From NCBI RefSeq assembly GCF_034140825.1, contig NC_089046.1:637501-701500 (forward strand): a stretch of 64,000 nucleotides of DNA. Reading direction: 5' to 3'. The notes under the pieces are model-generated. The model was given only the letters and a program-made list of their open reading frames with translations. It was not told where the DNA came from and did no database searches. The position numbers and the translations under genes were made by a program. Of the stretch, positions 26,767 to 39,859 are shown piece after piece; within the stretch, counting starts at the first letter, position 1, and every line of letters starts with the position of its first letter. This DNA comes from Oryza sativa Japonica Group. Taxonomy: Eukaryota; Streptophyta; Magnoliopsida; Poales; Poaceae.

Positions 26767-29684
26767 TCAAGCCTCCCGAAGAGCACGGACCCGTTCTTGA
26801 ATTAACCTCCTCTCCGAGTCAGCAATGCCCTCAAAAGCATGCTCTGGCAGACTGTCAAAAGACTCTTTATGTGGATCATTCTTAGCAAGATCATAAGTTG
26901 CAGCACGGATCGCTCTCTTATTGGGTCCACAGGGCCTTTTAGAAGTTAGTTTCTCATAAGCTGTCTTAAGCTGCAAGCAAAAGATAAATGCTAAGAATGT
27001 GGCCTGGCTTATAACCCTGACAAGTTAAGAATTCAAGAAGATGAAACCTACATTCATATTCTCGAACCAAAACATGTAAGCAATTGCAACTGCAGGTGCT
27101 CTCCCAAGTCCAGCAGTGCAATGGACATAGACACGCCCTTTGCCTTCCGATATAGCCCATTCTAGTGATGCGACTGCTTTGGGCAATTGAGTCCTCAACG
27201 AATCTGGATCGAAGTCCACTGCCTGAAACCAAATAAATGCAAGCTTTTAACTCACTTTCATAATCAAACTTGCACTAACTTCATTGGAATTAATTATTTC
27301 CTAGACTTTTATAGTTTACTTTTGGCACTCAAAGATAGCAGCTTACTGTTACTTTTACGCTCTTCTGATGTACAGTGTTGGAGGTCAATATTTTATACTT
27401 TTCACCTATCTTGTCATATAGTGGAAATATGAAAGCTTGCTAGGTGGATATGAATTGTGATTATCTCAAATGAATTATAAAGTCCAATGCAAAGGACAAG
27501 GCCAGCTGTGCTCATTGCAGTAAAAGAACAATTACCATATTTTCTCATTAAACAACTTCTTAGTTCATCTGTCATGTTTATATGAATAAAAAAAATGCAC
27601 CGGTGCAAAAGACCAGACACTATAAAAGTTAATCAAGCTTGAAAGTAGGAATGTAAAGTGCTCATTTTTTGTTTGAAGCAGAATTTCATAAGCAAATTAA
27701 GCATGATACTAGCTCAGTACATAAATAAGCGTCTCACCGGTCTTCTGATGTGTTTTATGCCAAGTTCTTTGCACCTATTGACAACAGTTTGGAAATCAAT
27801 GCCCCAATATTCAATGTCCTTGTCCTGCTGTAAGCAAAGAATAAAGGCTACTTTCTCCTCATCTTTTAAGTGATCAATATCTTCTGGTTTTTGAGGTTGC
27901 GAGCCAACAATCAAGCTATCACTAATGATAGCATAATTCATACCTACATTCCAGGAGTAACAGAGTGAGAATTGCATAAACACAAAGTAGGGATTTTGTT
28001 TTGCTCCTGTTAATTGCTGTATCTATTTCAGTGACTTATAAAAATAATTAAAGCAAGCTGTGCAATTCAATTAAGTCATGACAAAGTATGACACCAATGT
28101 TTATCTCCACATCAAATTGCTATATCTTCAGCAAGAACTTTCACAGAACTTATCAAAGAATGGATATTTCACAAACATTTAATGTACAAAAGATAAGGGC
28201 CTCTACCATCTTAAAAAGATACATTTTTCACATCATGGTGTAACTTTCATTATAATGTAAGTGATTCTCAAATAGTTATGTTTAGGGTAACACAGTGAAA
28301 CTGCCATATGAAGATAATAAAATACTAAACCACCAAAGCCCTCAAGCCCACCAAAAATGCAGAAGTAATTTCCATGCAGATCAACAATGCAGATTTGATC
28401 ACTATTTGAGGGGTGGTAGATATAAGAATGCAAGCCCTGTGGAGCCCTGTTCCCCCAAAACAAAAACACTTCATGTGGCAGGCTATTAGAGATAGGATTC
28501 AATCAGCTGCAAAACTGAAGAACATAAGTTGGGTAGGATCAGAGTTTTGTCAACTGTGTGGTGAAATTGAGACCTCTGTGCACATTTGCTTTAGATGCCC
28601 AAAGAATACCTCGAGATTTTTAGGATTTCTTTACCATGGTCATTGTGAATGATAGCTCCAAAGAAAAACTAGAGTTGAATACATGTTACTGGCGGCTGTG
28701 AGTTTGTTGCTGTGGTCTGTCAGAATTGATATGATTTTTAGAAGCAAACTCATCTTGACAGCACTAACAATTCCTCTTCGCATTATTTGTCTGTTGTTAC
28801 AGTGGAAGCCACTTCTGAAACCTGAAGAACTTCCAACCTTGGAGACATTGGTGGGTGCTCGGTAAACAGGATGTTTAGCTTCTTTTTACATACCATGGTT
28901 TTTGACAATCATCACAAACCATTACCGACTACTAACATTTGTAGCAAACTTAGTACTGAACATGAACCATGATGCATCATAAGCAACAGAACACCAAATC
29001 TAGACTTGACCTACCTCCCACAATCTTCTTTTTCTTTTTCTTTTTCTAATAGAAATAGAAAACCTCCCACAGTGTTCTCACTGATTTGACATTTCCCCAG
29101 GCCTGACTCAGGAAAGAACCCAAATCTCCTCGGACAAGGTTGAATCTTTACCAAAATGTTGATTGAGTCCAGTGTAGGGCTCAACATCCACACAAGAAAA
29201 CCTTCATGAGTCATGACACAGATACGCATTGATCCAGCAGTTATAGTATCTCAGGCTCATGGATGGGACAATCGAACATCAACTGATATAAACGCACTAA
29301 TGTAGTAATGCTATAACAAGACAACGCGTGCACGGACCAAATCAATCATTTCGGCGGGACGAAATTAACAATCCCCATCCCAAAAATAGAATCATTATCT
29401 AGGTAGGATCAAAAGCGCGTAGACGAGGAAAAAAATGATTGGTACGGACCTAAATCATGGTGGTATTCGTAGGGATTGCGCATCATTCTCTTCATGGCGG
29501 TGTTGTAGTCCTCCATCCTAGTGCTCCCCGTCGTGGAGGAGCGGCACAGGAAAACCCCAGAGGAACTCCGCCGCCGTTGGCTCCTGCTTCCTCCGGCGGC
29601 CATCCTGCTCCTAGCAGCGACGGCGCCGCGCGCTGGGAGTCCCGGGGTGGCCGGAAAACACGGGGCGGTGGCCATGGCGGCCAT
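26767..29684 (-). CDS. LSF2: Phosphoglucan phosphatase LSF2 (LIKE SEX FOUR 2)
   Basis: Four exons on the minus strand: 29684-29450, 27943-27738, 27222-27052 and 26970-26767. They give 271 residues. An Arg/Ser/Ala-rich transit peptide precedes MEDYNTAMKRMMRNPYEYHH, a strongly conserved LSF2 segment. The dual-specificity phosphatase domain carries the general acid D150 (AVDFDPDSL) and the active-site loop HCTAGLGRA with nucleophile C182 and R188, i.e. CxAGxGR as in glucan phosphatases. The C-terminal part (KRPCGPNKRAIRAATYDLAK, LIQERVRALREA) is also typical. There is no CBM48 domain, which separates it from SEX4. In Arabidopsis LSF2 removes C3-linked phosphate from amylopectin during starch breakdown in the chloroplast stroma. 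Intron 1 (about 1.5 kb) holds an antisense LINE fragment. An upstream in-frame extension reaches 29828, but the start at 29684 best fits a transit peptide. Confidence 0.95.
28310..28870 (+). mobile_element. LINE fragment: reverse-transcriptase zinc-binding tail
   Basis: The plus-strand frame from about 28413 reads WSPVPPKQKHFMWQAIRDRI and later CQLCGEIETSVHICFRCP, the zf-RVT domain at the end of plant LINE ORF2. Downstream, LLLWSVRIDMIFRSK and ICLLLQWKPLLK match the usual LINE C-terminus, in a different frame. It is only the 3' part of an element, antisense inside LSF2 intron 1, and looks old. Confidence 0.8.
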
Positions 29685-29828
29685 GTTTGCAGGATGTGGA
29701 TGTGGCAATGCGACGATGCGAGCGAGGCAAGCAGAAAGGAGACCGGCCGGTGGTGGTGGTGGTGGTGGTGGGATTCCCGGCGGATTTGGCGCGGCTTCTG
29801 GATCCCGGCGACTTGGGACGATGCACAC

Positions 29829-31640
29829 TCGTCTTATTAATCACGTAGGTATCTGAAAAGCAAGAAATCAAAGAGCGTTTGAGCACCAGGAGAAGAGAAC
29901 CTTGTTGTCTAGCCTTTTTGCAAAAATCAAAGAGAATGTGACAATGTTGATGTTTGCCAAAGAGAAGCACTTGCTATAGTTTAACCTTATGTAGTCACTC
30001 TTTTTTTTCTCTTTTTTTTATTCCAGGATGTAATCCTTTTTTAGATATATTCGATGAGATGAGCATTGTCTCATACGGTTCATTGGAAAAACGTTTAATC
30101 TTAACCATCCATTTATTTTACCTTATTTTATCTTAACCCTCCATTCGTTTTCATGTCAAGACCATAAATGGGAAGAGGTAAGATGGAGTTGCGTCTAGAT
30201 GCTCTATCCCATGCTTTGCAAGAAGAGAAGACAAAAAATAGAAAGGCAAATAAGACAAGAAAAACAAAAAGAGGGGGCAAGGCAACCCGAAGGCTAAGCT
30301 AGGGTTTTTGCCATGGCTACATCCGGACTCCTGAGCTCCCCCTTCTCCATTCCCGATCTTTACTAATCCTGCCTGAAGGATAATATCTCTGATACGCACC
30401 AAAAAGTTGTCTTTAAATAGGTTCCCTCTCATAACTAGTTTAGGTTTGATTATATCGTTAGTGCATACTATGTGTATCTAAGTAATCAAAAGAGTATAAT
30501 CTTCTTATGTATACATTTATAATCGATTATATCGTTGATATATGTTTTTAGTGTGCAGCCACACGATTTCACAACATCACTACCTAAATTTTATTTCATT
30601 TTGGTTTGCTTTTGCTTATTGATAGTGCTAATTGTAAGCATAAGCTTTCTCTATAGAAAACACATACCACAATAAAAAAAGAGACACTTTCATGAGCATG
30701 AGAAAACTTCATGTTGAAGAAACTATGAGTGTGTGATAGGCAAGGTGGCAATTCTAATATAACAAATGGTTCCATTTCAAAACCTAGGACAATATACTGG
30801 ACAATAAAACTAAATACTAGACTCTCTTTCTTGAAAGCAACCCATAGTATTTGACAAACACTTTGATTTAACAATGGAAAGTGAACATTTTGTGTACACT
30901 TTTAGAAAGCATGTGCTTAATTACTCAATAGGTGTTATAATACATTAATACTATGGATGTTAATATAATTAAAATAATATTTAGGACCATGGTAGTATGA
31001 TACACTTAAAAATATGATGATATCCAAATATTGCATTTATAAACAAGATCTTAACTGGCAGCCTTATTTCTTTCTTGGTGTAGGAGATGAATCCTATTTT
31101 TATATATTCTTTTCACCGACTTGTAATACACTACTATGTAAATACTATACTCTTAAATTAAGAGAAGAACAAACATGTACTCACTTTTAGTTATACACAT
31201 AGGGAGAACTACAATACTTCACCATTCTTTTCTTGATCTCTTAAAAAAGGAAGCTCTATAAAGAAAGTAAAGCTAAGGATAAGGGTAAAAAGAAAGTACT
31301 ATGATGAATAGCTTGGAATAACCTAGTATATGCTAATATTAGTTGAATTGAAAACAACTACTAAAACAAGAATAAAATGTTGCATTAATAGTCAAAGGCT
31401 GAGACAAAGCACATAAGCATACTCTAGAATATACAAAACTTTTAGGAAATCTGAAAAATTTTCAATACAATTTCTATGTTAAAAAAATTATATATTGTGT
31501 TTTCTTTAATTGTGTAGTACTAGTAGTCGGAGTAAGGAGAAGCAAAACATGAGGAGGGAGCGACACAAAATTAACTAGAGGAAAGAAAGCAAAAATGGCA
31601 AAGAAGGAAGAAAAAAGAAAAGGGAAGAAGAAGAAGAGAC
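29829..31640. other. Spacer upstream of LSF2 and the NST1-like gene
   Basis: AT-rich spacer between two divergent genes. It contains a diverged copy (about 30185-30375) of the sequence that precedes the NST1-like gene. No other gene or terminus was recognised. Confidence 0.5.
30185..30375 (+). repeat. Diverged upstream copy of the NST1-like gene leader
   Basis: GGCTAAGCTAGGGTTTTTGCCATGGCTAC...CTCCATTCCCGATCT parallels GGCTAGGGTTTTCGCCATGGCTAC...CTCCATTCCCAATCT at about 31740-31810. The preceding TGCGTCTAGATGCTCTATCCC parallels TGCGTCGAGACGCTTTATCCC near 31653. About 190 bp are shared over a distance of 1.45 kb. Confidence 0.75.
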
Positions 31641-31649
31641 GCTGGCAGC

Positions 31650-31815
31650 AGCTGCGTCGAGACGCTTTATCCCTTGCCTCGCGAGAACAGAAAAAAGAAA
31701 AAAAAAGAAGAGGAAGAGGGGAAGGCAATCCGAAAGGAAATTAGGCTAGGGTTTTCGCCATGGCTACCACCCACCACCTCGAGCTCCCCCTCTCCATTCC
31801 CAATCTCTCCGACTC
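31650..31815 (+). repeat. Leader-side copy of the 190-bp duplication
   Basis: The copy next to the NST1-like gene. It contains the GA-rich tract, GCTAGGGTTTTCGCCATGG and CTCCCCCTCTCCATTCCC, and probably forms part of the promoter or 5' UTR. GCTAGGGTTT is a telo-box-like motif common in growth-related plant promoters. Confidence 0.65.
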
Positions 31816-32051
31816 CTCCTAATTAATCCCGTATTCCCACCCCCCAAGCCAAGGACAGCATCTCGCATCCGCGTCCTTCAATTGATTTGATTGGGTTCCC
31901 CCCCTCCATTTCAGGGTTTCGTTTCGCATCGCAGCAATCTTCCCGACCCAGCAAGCTTCTTCTTCCCTTGGGTCCGTTAGGGTTTGAGATTGAGAGGGGC
32001 GGCGCTGGCGATCGAGATTGGTACGGCGGCGGAGGCGGAGGTGGGCGGATA

Positions 32052-35000
32052 ATGTGTATACTGTGCGCCGTGCAACGGTGGTCGCGGCGCGTCGCCACCA
32101 TGCTGCCATGGCTGGTGCTCCCGCTCATCCTCCTCTGGGCGCTCTCCCAGCTCCTCCCCGCCGCCTACCGCTTCGAGGTCACCTCCCCTCGCCTCGCCTG
32201 CGTCTCCGTCCTCCTCCTCACCCTCTTCTGGTACGAGATCCTCCTCCCCCGCCTCTCCCTCTGGCGCGCCCGCCGCTCCGCCCGCCTCCGCGAGGAGCGC
32301 CGCGCCCACGCCCTCCAGCTCCACAAGCTCCGCAAGACCGCCACCCGCCGCTGCCGCAACTGCAACAACCCCTACCGCGACCAGAACCCCGGCGGCGGCA
32401 AGTTCATGTGCTCCTACTGCGGCCATGTCTCCAAGCGCCCCGTCCTCGACCTCGGCCCTGCCGGGACCCTCCCCACCGGCTGGCCCTGCACCCAGGATTG
32501 GCCAAATGCTGCCGGTGACCCTGCCTACTGGCTCGACCTCCGCTGCTCCTCCGATAACCTGTACTCGGGGTTCTCGTGGCGCTTGTTCTCTTCCTTCTGC
32601 GTCAGCATGAGGTGGTTCTGGAGGGAAGTGCTCAGATTTGGCTCCTCGGGGGACGGCGATGGCTTGGGCCGAGATGGTAAAAGATTAGCAAAAGAAGGGG
32701 AGAACGGAGCAAAGGCTGAGGAGAGCAGAGTCGAGAAGGCGAAAAGGAAGGCGGAGGAGAAGAGGTTGGCGAGGCTGGAGAAGGAAATGCTAGAGGAGGA
32801 GGAACGCAAGCAACGGGAGGAGATGGCAAAGCTCGTGGAGGAGCGGAGGAGGCTAAGGGATGAGAAAGCAGAGGCTGAAGAGAGATCCAAAGGCGCCACA
32901 CCTGTTGGGGAGAAGGATCCTCGGAAGGAAGTGGAACGTAGACGGCAGGAGAGGAGGAGGAAGGACGAGAAGGATAAGGGATCAAGCAAGAGCAATTCAG
33001 ATTGCGAGGATATCGAGAGAAGAGTAACCAGGGAAGGGGAGAGAAAGCGGGATTCTGATAGAAGAAATGAGCCAGAGAAGCGGGATGCAACAAGAGTTGG
33101 CGCTGAGGGTCATAAGCCCTATAATTTTGATGCTAACAACCAGGGTAGTAAGACAGTACAGAGCAAGGCAAAGTACTTTGGCCGTATGACAGGCGGTCTG
33201 TTATCTTCTTCAAGAGGTTTTGGTGGCGGTTCCTTTTTTGGTAGAAGTGCTCAGACCTCTGCTCCTCAAGTTAACAAGGTGACTAAACCGCTTGTTACTG
33301 TAACTGACCAGAGTAACGTAGTCAAAAGAGATGCCCAACCTCCTGCAACAGCCAAATCTGCTACTGCTGGAGGAACGACAAATTCATGGACTAATGTTCA
33401 TCGATCTGTGAGTAACAAAGGCATTATTAATTGCTGCAGCAGTCTATCTGTTACGATTACGACATGTGCCATTAATTGTTTTCACCCTGACTATCGTCTT
33501 ACAAATACCGTTTGCATTTTTGTTATGCTTTTATGCAGGTTAGTCCAAATGTGCAGTCACAGCCTACTGGACTTAAAAAGTCATGGCACCAGCTGTTTAG
33601 TCGCTCAGCATCTGTGTCACCTTGTCCTGATGTTCCTGCTACAGCCCGTGAAATGAACGGGCAACCAGAACCATATGGAGCACAAATTAGCAATGCTCAA
33701 ATCTTCCTATCGCAGTATCCCCCTCTGGACAGTAACCCTAGTTCAAGCCGCTGTATGCAATTTCCAGGTTTCCCACCAGTGAATGGAGCACCTGCCAACA
33801 TGTCACTCTCTCATTTTCCAGCTGGACATATGCCCTACTATTGTGAGCCAGAACCAACAGTGTTTGAAGAACCAGAACAATTTGAGGACCCATGCTATGA
33901 TCCTGATGCAATTGCGTTGCTTGGGCCAGTTTCAGAGTCCCTAGATAACTTTCCTCTCGACTTGGATAGCGGGTTCATCTCTAGTGACATCACCAAGGAA
34001 ACACATGCGAAGCCTTCACCAATCGAATCTCCTCTTTCAAGATCACGTACATTCGAGGATAATCCTATTAGGCACTCAACTGGAAAAGGGCCTAATGGTT
34101 CTATTTTGCCTGAAGCTAGCAATGAACATGGGGGCACATGGCAAATGTGGGGCACGCCATTAGTTCAAGAAAGTTTAGGTCTACGAGGTCCTCAGACTGA
34201 GTGGCTCCTACCAAACACAAATCAATTTAACCATGGTGCCAGTCATTTGAATGGTGGAACAAGAAGCTCAGTGGGTTCTGGTTTGGATGACAATGATTTA
34301 TGGCTGCAGAAAGCGCCTTTCCAGCAAATGCCTCTTGATACAAGGAGTCTGTTCCTTTCACATGATGTCTCAGAGAATGCTATACACAACGATTTGGATT
34401 TTGGATCACCAAACAAATCAGCCCGTTTGCACCCCATTGGGCCACCTGGTCATTCTTGGTCCAAGTAAGTATGTTGTGACATTCTTGTACCGCTTTCAGT
34501 ATTTTCTGCGGCGATGAAGCATTTGATTCCATTATAGACAACAATTTGATAACCTTGGTTTGAGCTAGAAACATGGTCATAACTTACAACAGAATTACCC
34601 TACCCCATACTTTGATTATGTGAGCATAATTTTCATTTAGGTCATAAAAAATCATTACTAATGTAGCTTCATGTATCAATACACATAAGGACCAAATGAG
34701 ATCAAATTCACATAGTATTCTTACAAGGAATAATCATATGCCATAGGGGACTCCTAAATTTCTTTTGTCATAATGACTAGGATGGGTGCTACCACTTTAT
34801 CTATAAAAAATGGGGCAAGAGTGATACCAGTTAAGAGCAAACAATACACTCTGAATCTCCAATTTAGAAGGAATCAAAGGAGCAAATACATAAATTTCCA
34901 TAATAGCAATTTTTGCCCCCAAAAGCTGGGGACCATGGCCCAGTTTGACCATGTCTTGCAGTGGTTGCATCCTTTTATGGATGGTTATTTTGGCTTTAGA

Positions 35001-37274
35001 CAAATAAGAGGCATTAGTGACAGGGTGCAAGTTTTCTGTGGATTCTGTTTATGAGAAACACATCACAAGGCATTCAATTATGTGTTTGTGCATTTGTTGT
35101 ATGAAACACTTGAATATTTCTTTGTTCTTTCTTTTAAAGAATGTATTCTTATATATTTCTATATTTAATATGGAACTATGGATTGATGATGATATCATAT
35201 TAAAATAAGGGATTATGTCTAGTGGTTCTTGGTAACGCTCCACTGGCATTCCGAAGTAGTATTATTAGCTAGAAAGAATGATGACGCTGTAGAAATTAAA
35301 TGTACTGCCAATCTGGAACCTGTTTCAACAGTCCTTGTCTGGCTCTCATTCTTTGGGATGTTTCGCGGTCAGCATGAGGATGTGGGACTGTATATTACTC
35401 AATGGTTGAGAGTGCAGTTCAATTGACTGTCTGTCCAAACTAAATAACTGATAAGAACCACGCCTGAATCCATGGATGGATGAGTGTTGTTTATGTGAAA
35501 TTTGTTAACTGGTTGTTTCACCATAGAAAAATCAATATTGTTTTTAGGATATATATATATATATATTTACACTGTAGATGTCTGACACATTTGTTTAGAA
35601 AATGTGTTCAGTTCATAATGTTGATTGGTTTGCCTGCATCTCTTTTGACTTTTTTTGTGAATGACAGAATGATGCATGCTATTGGCTTGTTGGAAAAACT
35701 GTTTTATAGTTCAAACAAACCAAGTTTCATGTTTGACGGAGCCATTGTTTCGCTTATTCACGGAATAAGCGAAACGGCATATTTGCAAACGAAAAGTAAT
35801 TTGTGAATAAAACTTTTATATATGTGTTCTTAGCAATCTAAAAGCAAAGGCTGAAAAATAAACTTCGATGAAAAAATCTCAAAATCAGCTCCAAGTTCAA
35901 GGTTGGAAATTCAAATTTTGGCTGATAAGCATAAGCATAAGCGAAAAGATGAGGCCGTGAGGCATAAGACCAAGCATCAGGTCCAAGATAATGAAAACTT
36001 AACAGGGTTTGCTTTTATACTTCGGTGTTTTTTTGTGGAGTTGGTCTGACATACAGAACTGTTGCCATGTAAATAGAGCAGGCATGATAGATTGATGTAA
36101 TGTTGGCAACTTGGCAGAGAAATCAGTTATGGGCTCACTGTTCAGTTTCTCTAGCAATTTGTAGCTATCTTTATCAATACACAAGCTTTTGTGATTAGAC
36201 TGCCATTTGTTTTTCTTTTAAAAGCAAAAAAAATGCTTGTTTTCTAACCGGGTTGATTTTCGGGGGTTTAAGGTACCCTGTTGAACTGTAAACAAATAAT
36301 TGAAAGCCACTAAGGACGTTCCTTTGGAAACCAGGTGCAAAGATTTTCTCACTAGTTATATTTGCAATGAAAGGTTTAGTCATTTAGTTTGCTGCTTTAT
36401 CTGCTGGATTCAACTTGTGGCCATTGGGCTGCATTATGTGATGATAGTTAGCTGCATTATCTAAGCAGTAAGCACCAGTAAATGCAGTTACTAGATCATG
36501 TGTGGGTTATGCACTGGCCAGGTGATATACAGGGGTTTCCAATGTGCTAACGTGGATGTTGTTTTGAATTGTTTATTGTTGTCATCACTTGAAACTGCCG
36601 ATAAATTCATCATTCGTTTTTTCCCTTGCCTGTACTGCTCTGGTGGGTTGAACAGATATGGGATTTAGTTTTTTTTTTTTTGACATATATGCCTTGGGCC
36701 TAACTATTAACTAAGAAATTGAATGTACATGGTCTGAGCTAAACAATGAATATATCCTCGAATAGTTGGGTTGGACGAGTTGCTAGCTTGGAACTAAGTA
36801 CAGGGCCCTATACAAATGGAATACATGATGTGTAATCCTTGTTCTTTTACCCTTTCCTCCCCACCTTGGTTTGTGGCCGTTGGGGTTTTATGGTTGGCTC
36901 TTGGCTGTACTGCATTTTCAGAAGTTACATGGTGAACTGTGTATACCTGAACTTTTCTGGTATTCTTTGACATGTGTTTGGTGTTGAAAATATTGTTCTA
37001 GGCTACTAATAATAATTTGTATGCTGCAACTGATGGTTCAATTTTTATTACATCTGTTGACTAGTCATGCATTATTCAAAACAGATTCGTTCATCTTCGT
37101 GGAACTCAGACTTTGTTTGGTTATGATTTATGCAGGGAGGCAGTGGTGCTGAATGGACCTCAGGAAGCTAGTAAGATTTGCTCACCAACAGGGGCACATG
37201 TTGGTGGTGGCTTTTTTTCAACTAATCCTGATGTACAGTCAGTTTGGTCGTTCAATCAAAAAGAGACAACATAG
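32052..37274 (+). CDS. Membrane and coiled-coil protein, 'stress response NST1-like'
   Basis: Exons 32052-33407, 33539-34464 and 37136-37274 join in frame to 806 residues. Two N-terminal hydrophobic helices (MLPWLVLPLILLWALSQLLP; ACVSVLLLTLFWYEILLP) are followed by a basic helix and a zinc-ribbon-like pair of cysteine knuckles, CRNCNNPY...FMCSYCG. A highly charged Lys/Glu/Arg coiled coil covers about residues 220-400. The rest is a low-complexity Ser/Pro/Asn tail ending VWSFNQKETT. Plant proteins of this make-up are usually auto-labelled 'stress response protein NST1' from the coiled coil; that name carries no tested function. The layout suggests an ER membrane protein with a cytosolic zinc ribbon. 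The last intron is 2.7 kb. The leader is partly duplicated upstream. Confidence 0.87.
34465..37135 (+). other. Long last intron of the NST1-like gene
   Basis: The donor AA|GTAAGTATG and the acceptor TTATGCAG|GGAGG restore the frame. The intron is AT-rich, holds a MITE near 35741, and shows no other gene. Confidence 0.75.
35741..35956. mobile_element. MITE with TTTCGCTTAT-type inverted ends
   Basis: The left GAGCCATTGTTTCGCTTATTC is mirrored by GCATAAGCGAAAAGATGAGGC on the right. An inner GGCTGATAAGCATAAGC motif is typical of a very common rice MITE group. The superfamily was not assigned. Confidence 0.6.
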
Positions 37275-39349
37275 AACATATAAAACACAATGTCAAGCCA
37301 ATGCTTCCTTGCCTCATTTGAGTTTAGGAAGTTGAGGTGATATGTTGGACTGTATTCCTTGGACGTGAATGATAGTTCCCTTTTATTTAGTATCACTTAC
37401 CTGTTAACATGCGTTAGCATTAGGTCTCTCACCTGATGTTTTGGCGCATTTAACCTTTTTTTTGGATTCAATGCAAAATGGGCTGGGAACTCATGGTGCA
37501 CAATCACTTGCTTGCTCAGATGCTCTTATTGATGTGGTGACTAGTGAAATCATAGTTCAGTCAATTGTCCAGCACTTCACTGGATTCCCTAGTTTGCCCT
37601 GTGGTTGAACTGGTTAGTTCCAGTGTGACCTTTGCTTTCAGTCTGCTGAGAGGTGTGGAGAGAAGATAATGAAGGAATGGTCGTGGAGCAAGTGCTGTTC
37701 CCATTAATTGACTGCATTTTTTGTGCTTGTTATCTATCCAGCGCGCCGATCCTTGATTTCCATAATAAAAGTTTAGTATTGGGTTTGTTAATCTGCATGG
37801 TTACCTTTTGCATCAGTCGGTCCACAAAAGTCAAACAAAGCTGTGTGGGCAAGTGGGTCACTAGCTAGCTGCCTGCCTAACTATTTTGTTGTGCTCATGG
37901 ACATGATTGCGCCATGATGAAAGCTCACTAGCTCACTCACTGCCTCTGCCTGTGCAGAAAAGGCCGCATTCGATTTAAAGGATTTTTGTATGAACTGAAA
38001 CCTTAGGAATTTTTTTTACCATCATTCATTTCATAGGAATAAAACCTATCCAATTCCTAAGGATTCTATTCTTACAGCCTAATTCTATAAGATTTTTTTT
38101 ATATTATGAGAGACCTCTTGGAAAAATTTCTATGAATTGGAGTGCATGAGTCATTCTAATCCTTAATTTTTTTTTCTACCTATGATTTGGAAACTCTATG
38201 AACCGAATAAGTGCTCAGAGTTGTTGGATGTATCCCAGTCAAAAGAAAAGGAATTGCAGATGTGAGATTAGACTATCATTATCCCCTTGTGAAAAATGAG
38301 CAGATGATATATCCGGGTAGCCGGCGGATTTGCCTGGAGTGATGCATGTGTATCTTATCTATCTGGTTGGGCGGCCCTTGTCTGAATCTCTTGCAACTGT
38401 GCAAGTGGGCTGGTGTGTGTACTGTAAAACCCACACAAGCTTGAGAGCGATGGACCGACTGCTCGTGGAAATACATAGAAACTGAGAATTGAGAGATGGA
38501 GCAACAAGAAAAGTCATTACGAATTCTCGAAAAAGAAAAAGAAAAGTCAATACGAACGAGGAGTACAAACAAATTAATGCTTAGAAGAAACGAAGCAAGC
38601 TTACAATTAACTTGATGCTACGATCGATACAGCATGCTTACAAAAGACAAGCATTATGGCTGTGTTCTTCTCCCATTTTCCCAACCTATCTATCTCTCGT
38701 TATCCGCGCGCACGCTTTTCAAACTGTTAAACGGTGTGATTTATAAAAAAAGAACTTTTTATATAAAAGTTGTTTAAAAAAATCATATTAATCCTTTTTT
38801 TAAAAAAATAGGTAATACTTAATTAATCATGCAATAAAACAAACTTCATTTTACGTGCGGGGAGGGGTTCCCAACCCCCTCCTCCGAACACAGCCTATAT
38901 ATCCTTGATGCTGATCGCTAGAGTATGTTTCACTTTCTTTCCTCCAAAAAAACGACACATGCTCGATAGTAAGTACAGTTGGATCGATGCTTGTCTCCCG
39001 TATTTTCTCAACTGCAGGGAAAAAAAAATGCCATCGGTCTGTCCAAAGCAGGTCACGTACTCTTCTGTCCAGGTTACTCTAGTTTGGTAGTTAGCACATG
39101 GCTTACACTCAATCTTGCATTGCAACCGATCGAGTACCGATTCAATATTGCATCATGCGGCTGGCTCTTTCTTTCTTGAACAATTCAGCTACACAACCAA
39201 CATCAATATACGTACTCCTAGTAGTATATAAACAAGGAGTACCTCATTACAACAAATCTACTTGCCTGTATCCCTGTGTGCCTTCAAGAATTAACAGCAG
39301 CTATATCTAGCTGGCTAATGGTGAGCTCCCCATTATGATGAAAAAAAAA
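37275..39349. other. Spacer 3' of the NST1-like gene with MITEs
   Basis: No gene recognised. It includes an AT-rich MITE-like block near 37968-38215 (GCATTCGATTTAAAGGATTT against AACCGAATAAGTGC) and an element with GGCTGTGTTC ends at 38660-38894. Confidence 0.5.
38660..38894. mobile_element. MITE with GGCTGTGTTC termini
   Basis: Ends GGCTGTGTTCTTCTCCC and CCCCTCCTCCGAACACAGCC are inverted repeats. The flanking TAT on both sides may be a 3-bp target duplication. Non-coding and AT-rich inside. Confidence 0.7.
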
Positions 39350-39859
39350 GGTAAAATTTGCTACAGAACACTTAAAGATTGTGGTCTTTGCTGTGAGACA
39401 TCCGAAGATCGTGTATTTGCTCTTGGACACCGAAAAAATATGGTAATTTGCTGGCGGACACTCCTCCCGTTATTTTATTATTTCCAGCTGAAACGGTGAG
39501 ACAAACTTTCATAAAAGACAATTTTACCCATGGGCCATTTGTATAAGCCGACCAGGTCCGGCTGCAACCATATGTGAGAGAAGGAGGAGGAGGCAGAGCA
39601 GCCATGGCCCCCTGGCCGTGCTCTGCCATGGCGGCAGCGCGGTGGTGTTCGTCAGTGACAGCGCATGGCTGCCACGACGAGCGTCGGCGTCGGCAAGAGG
39701 AGATGGAGGCGAACCCGGTGGCGCGGCACGGGGCTCTGGGATGGCGTGGAGGTGGTGCTGCGGCAACGGACGGTGTTGGCCGGAATTGGGGAAGAGAGAG
39801 AGAGAGGCAGTGGCGCGAGGGGAAGAAGGCTTCGGCCTTGGAGCTCACCGGCGACGGCG

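Noticed and set aside
31977-32426. Minus-strand Ala/Gly/Glu-rich frame at the start of the NST1-like gene
   Set aside because: Mirror of the GC-rich first exon. It has no start context or family pattern.
32525-33093. Minus-strand Ser/Leu-rich frames opposite the coiled coil
   Set aside because: Antisense of Glu/Lys/Arg codons always gives Ser/Leu/Phe runs. Not a gene.
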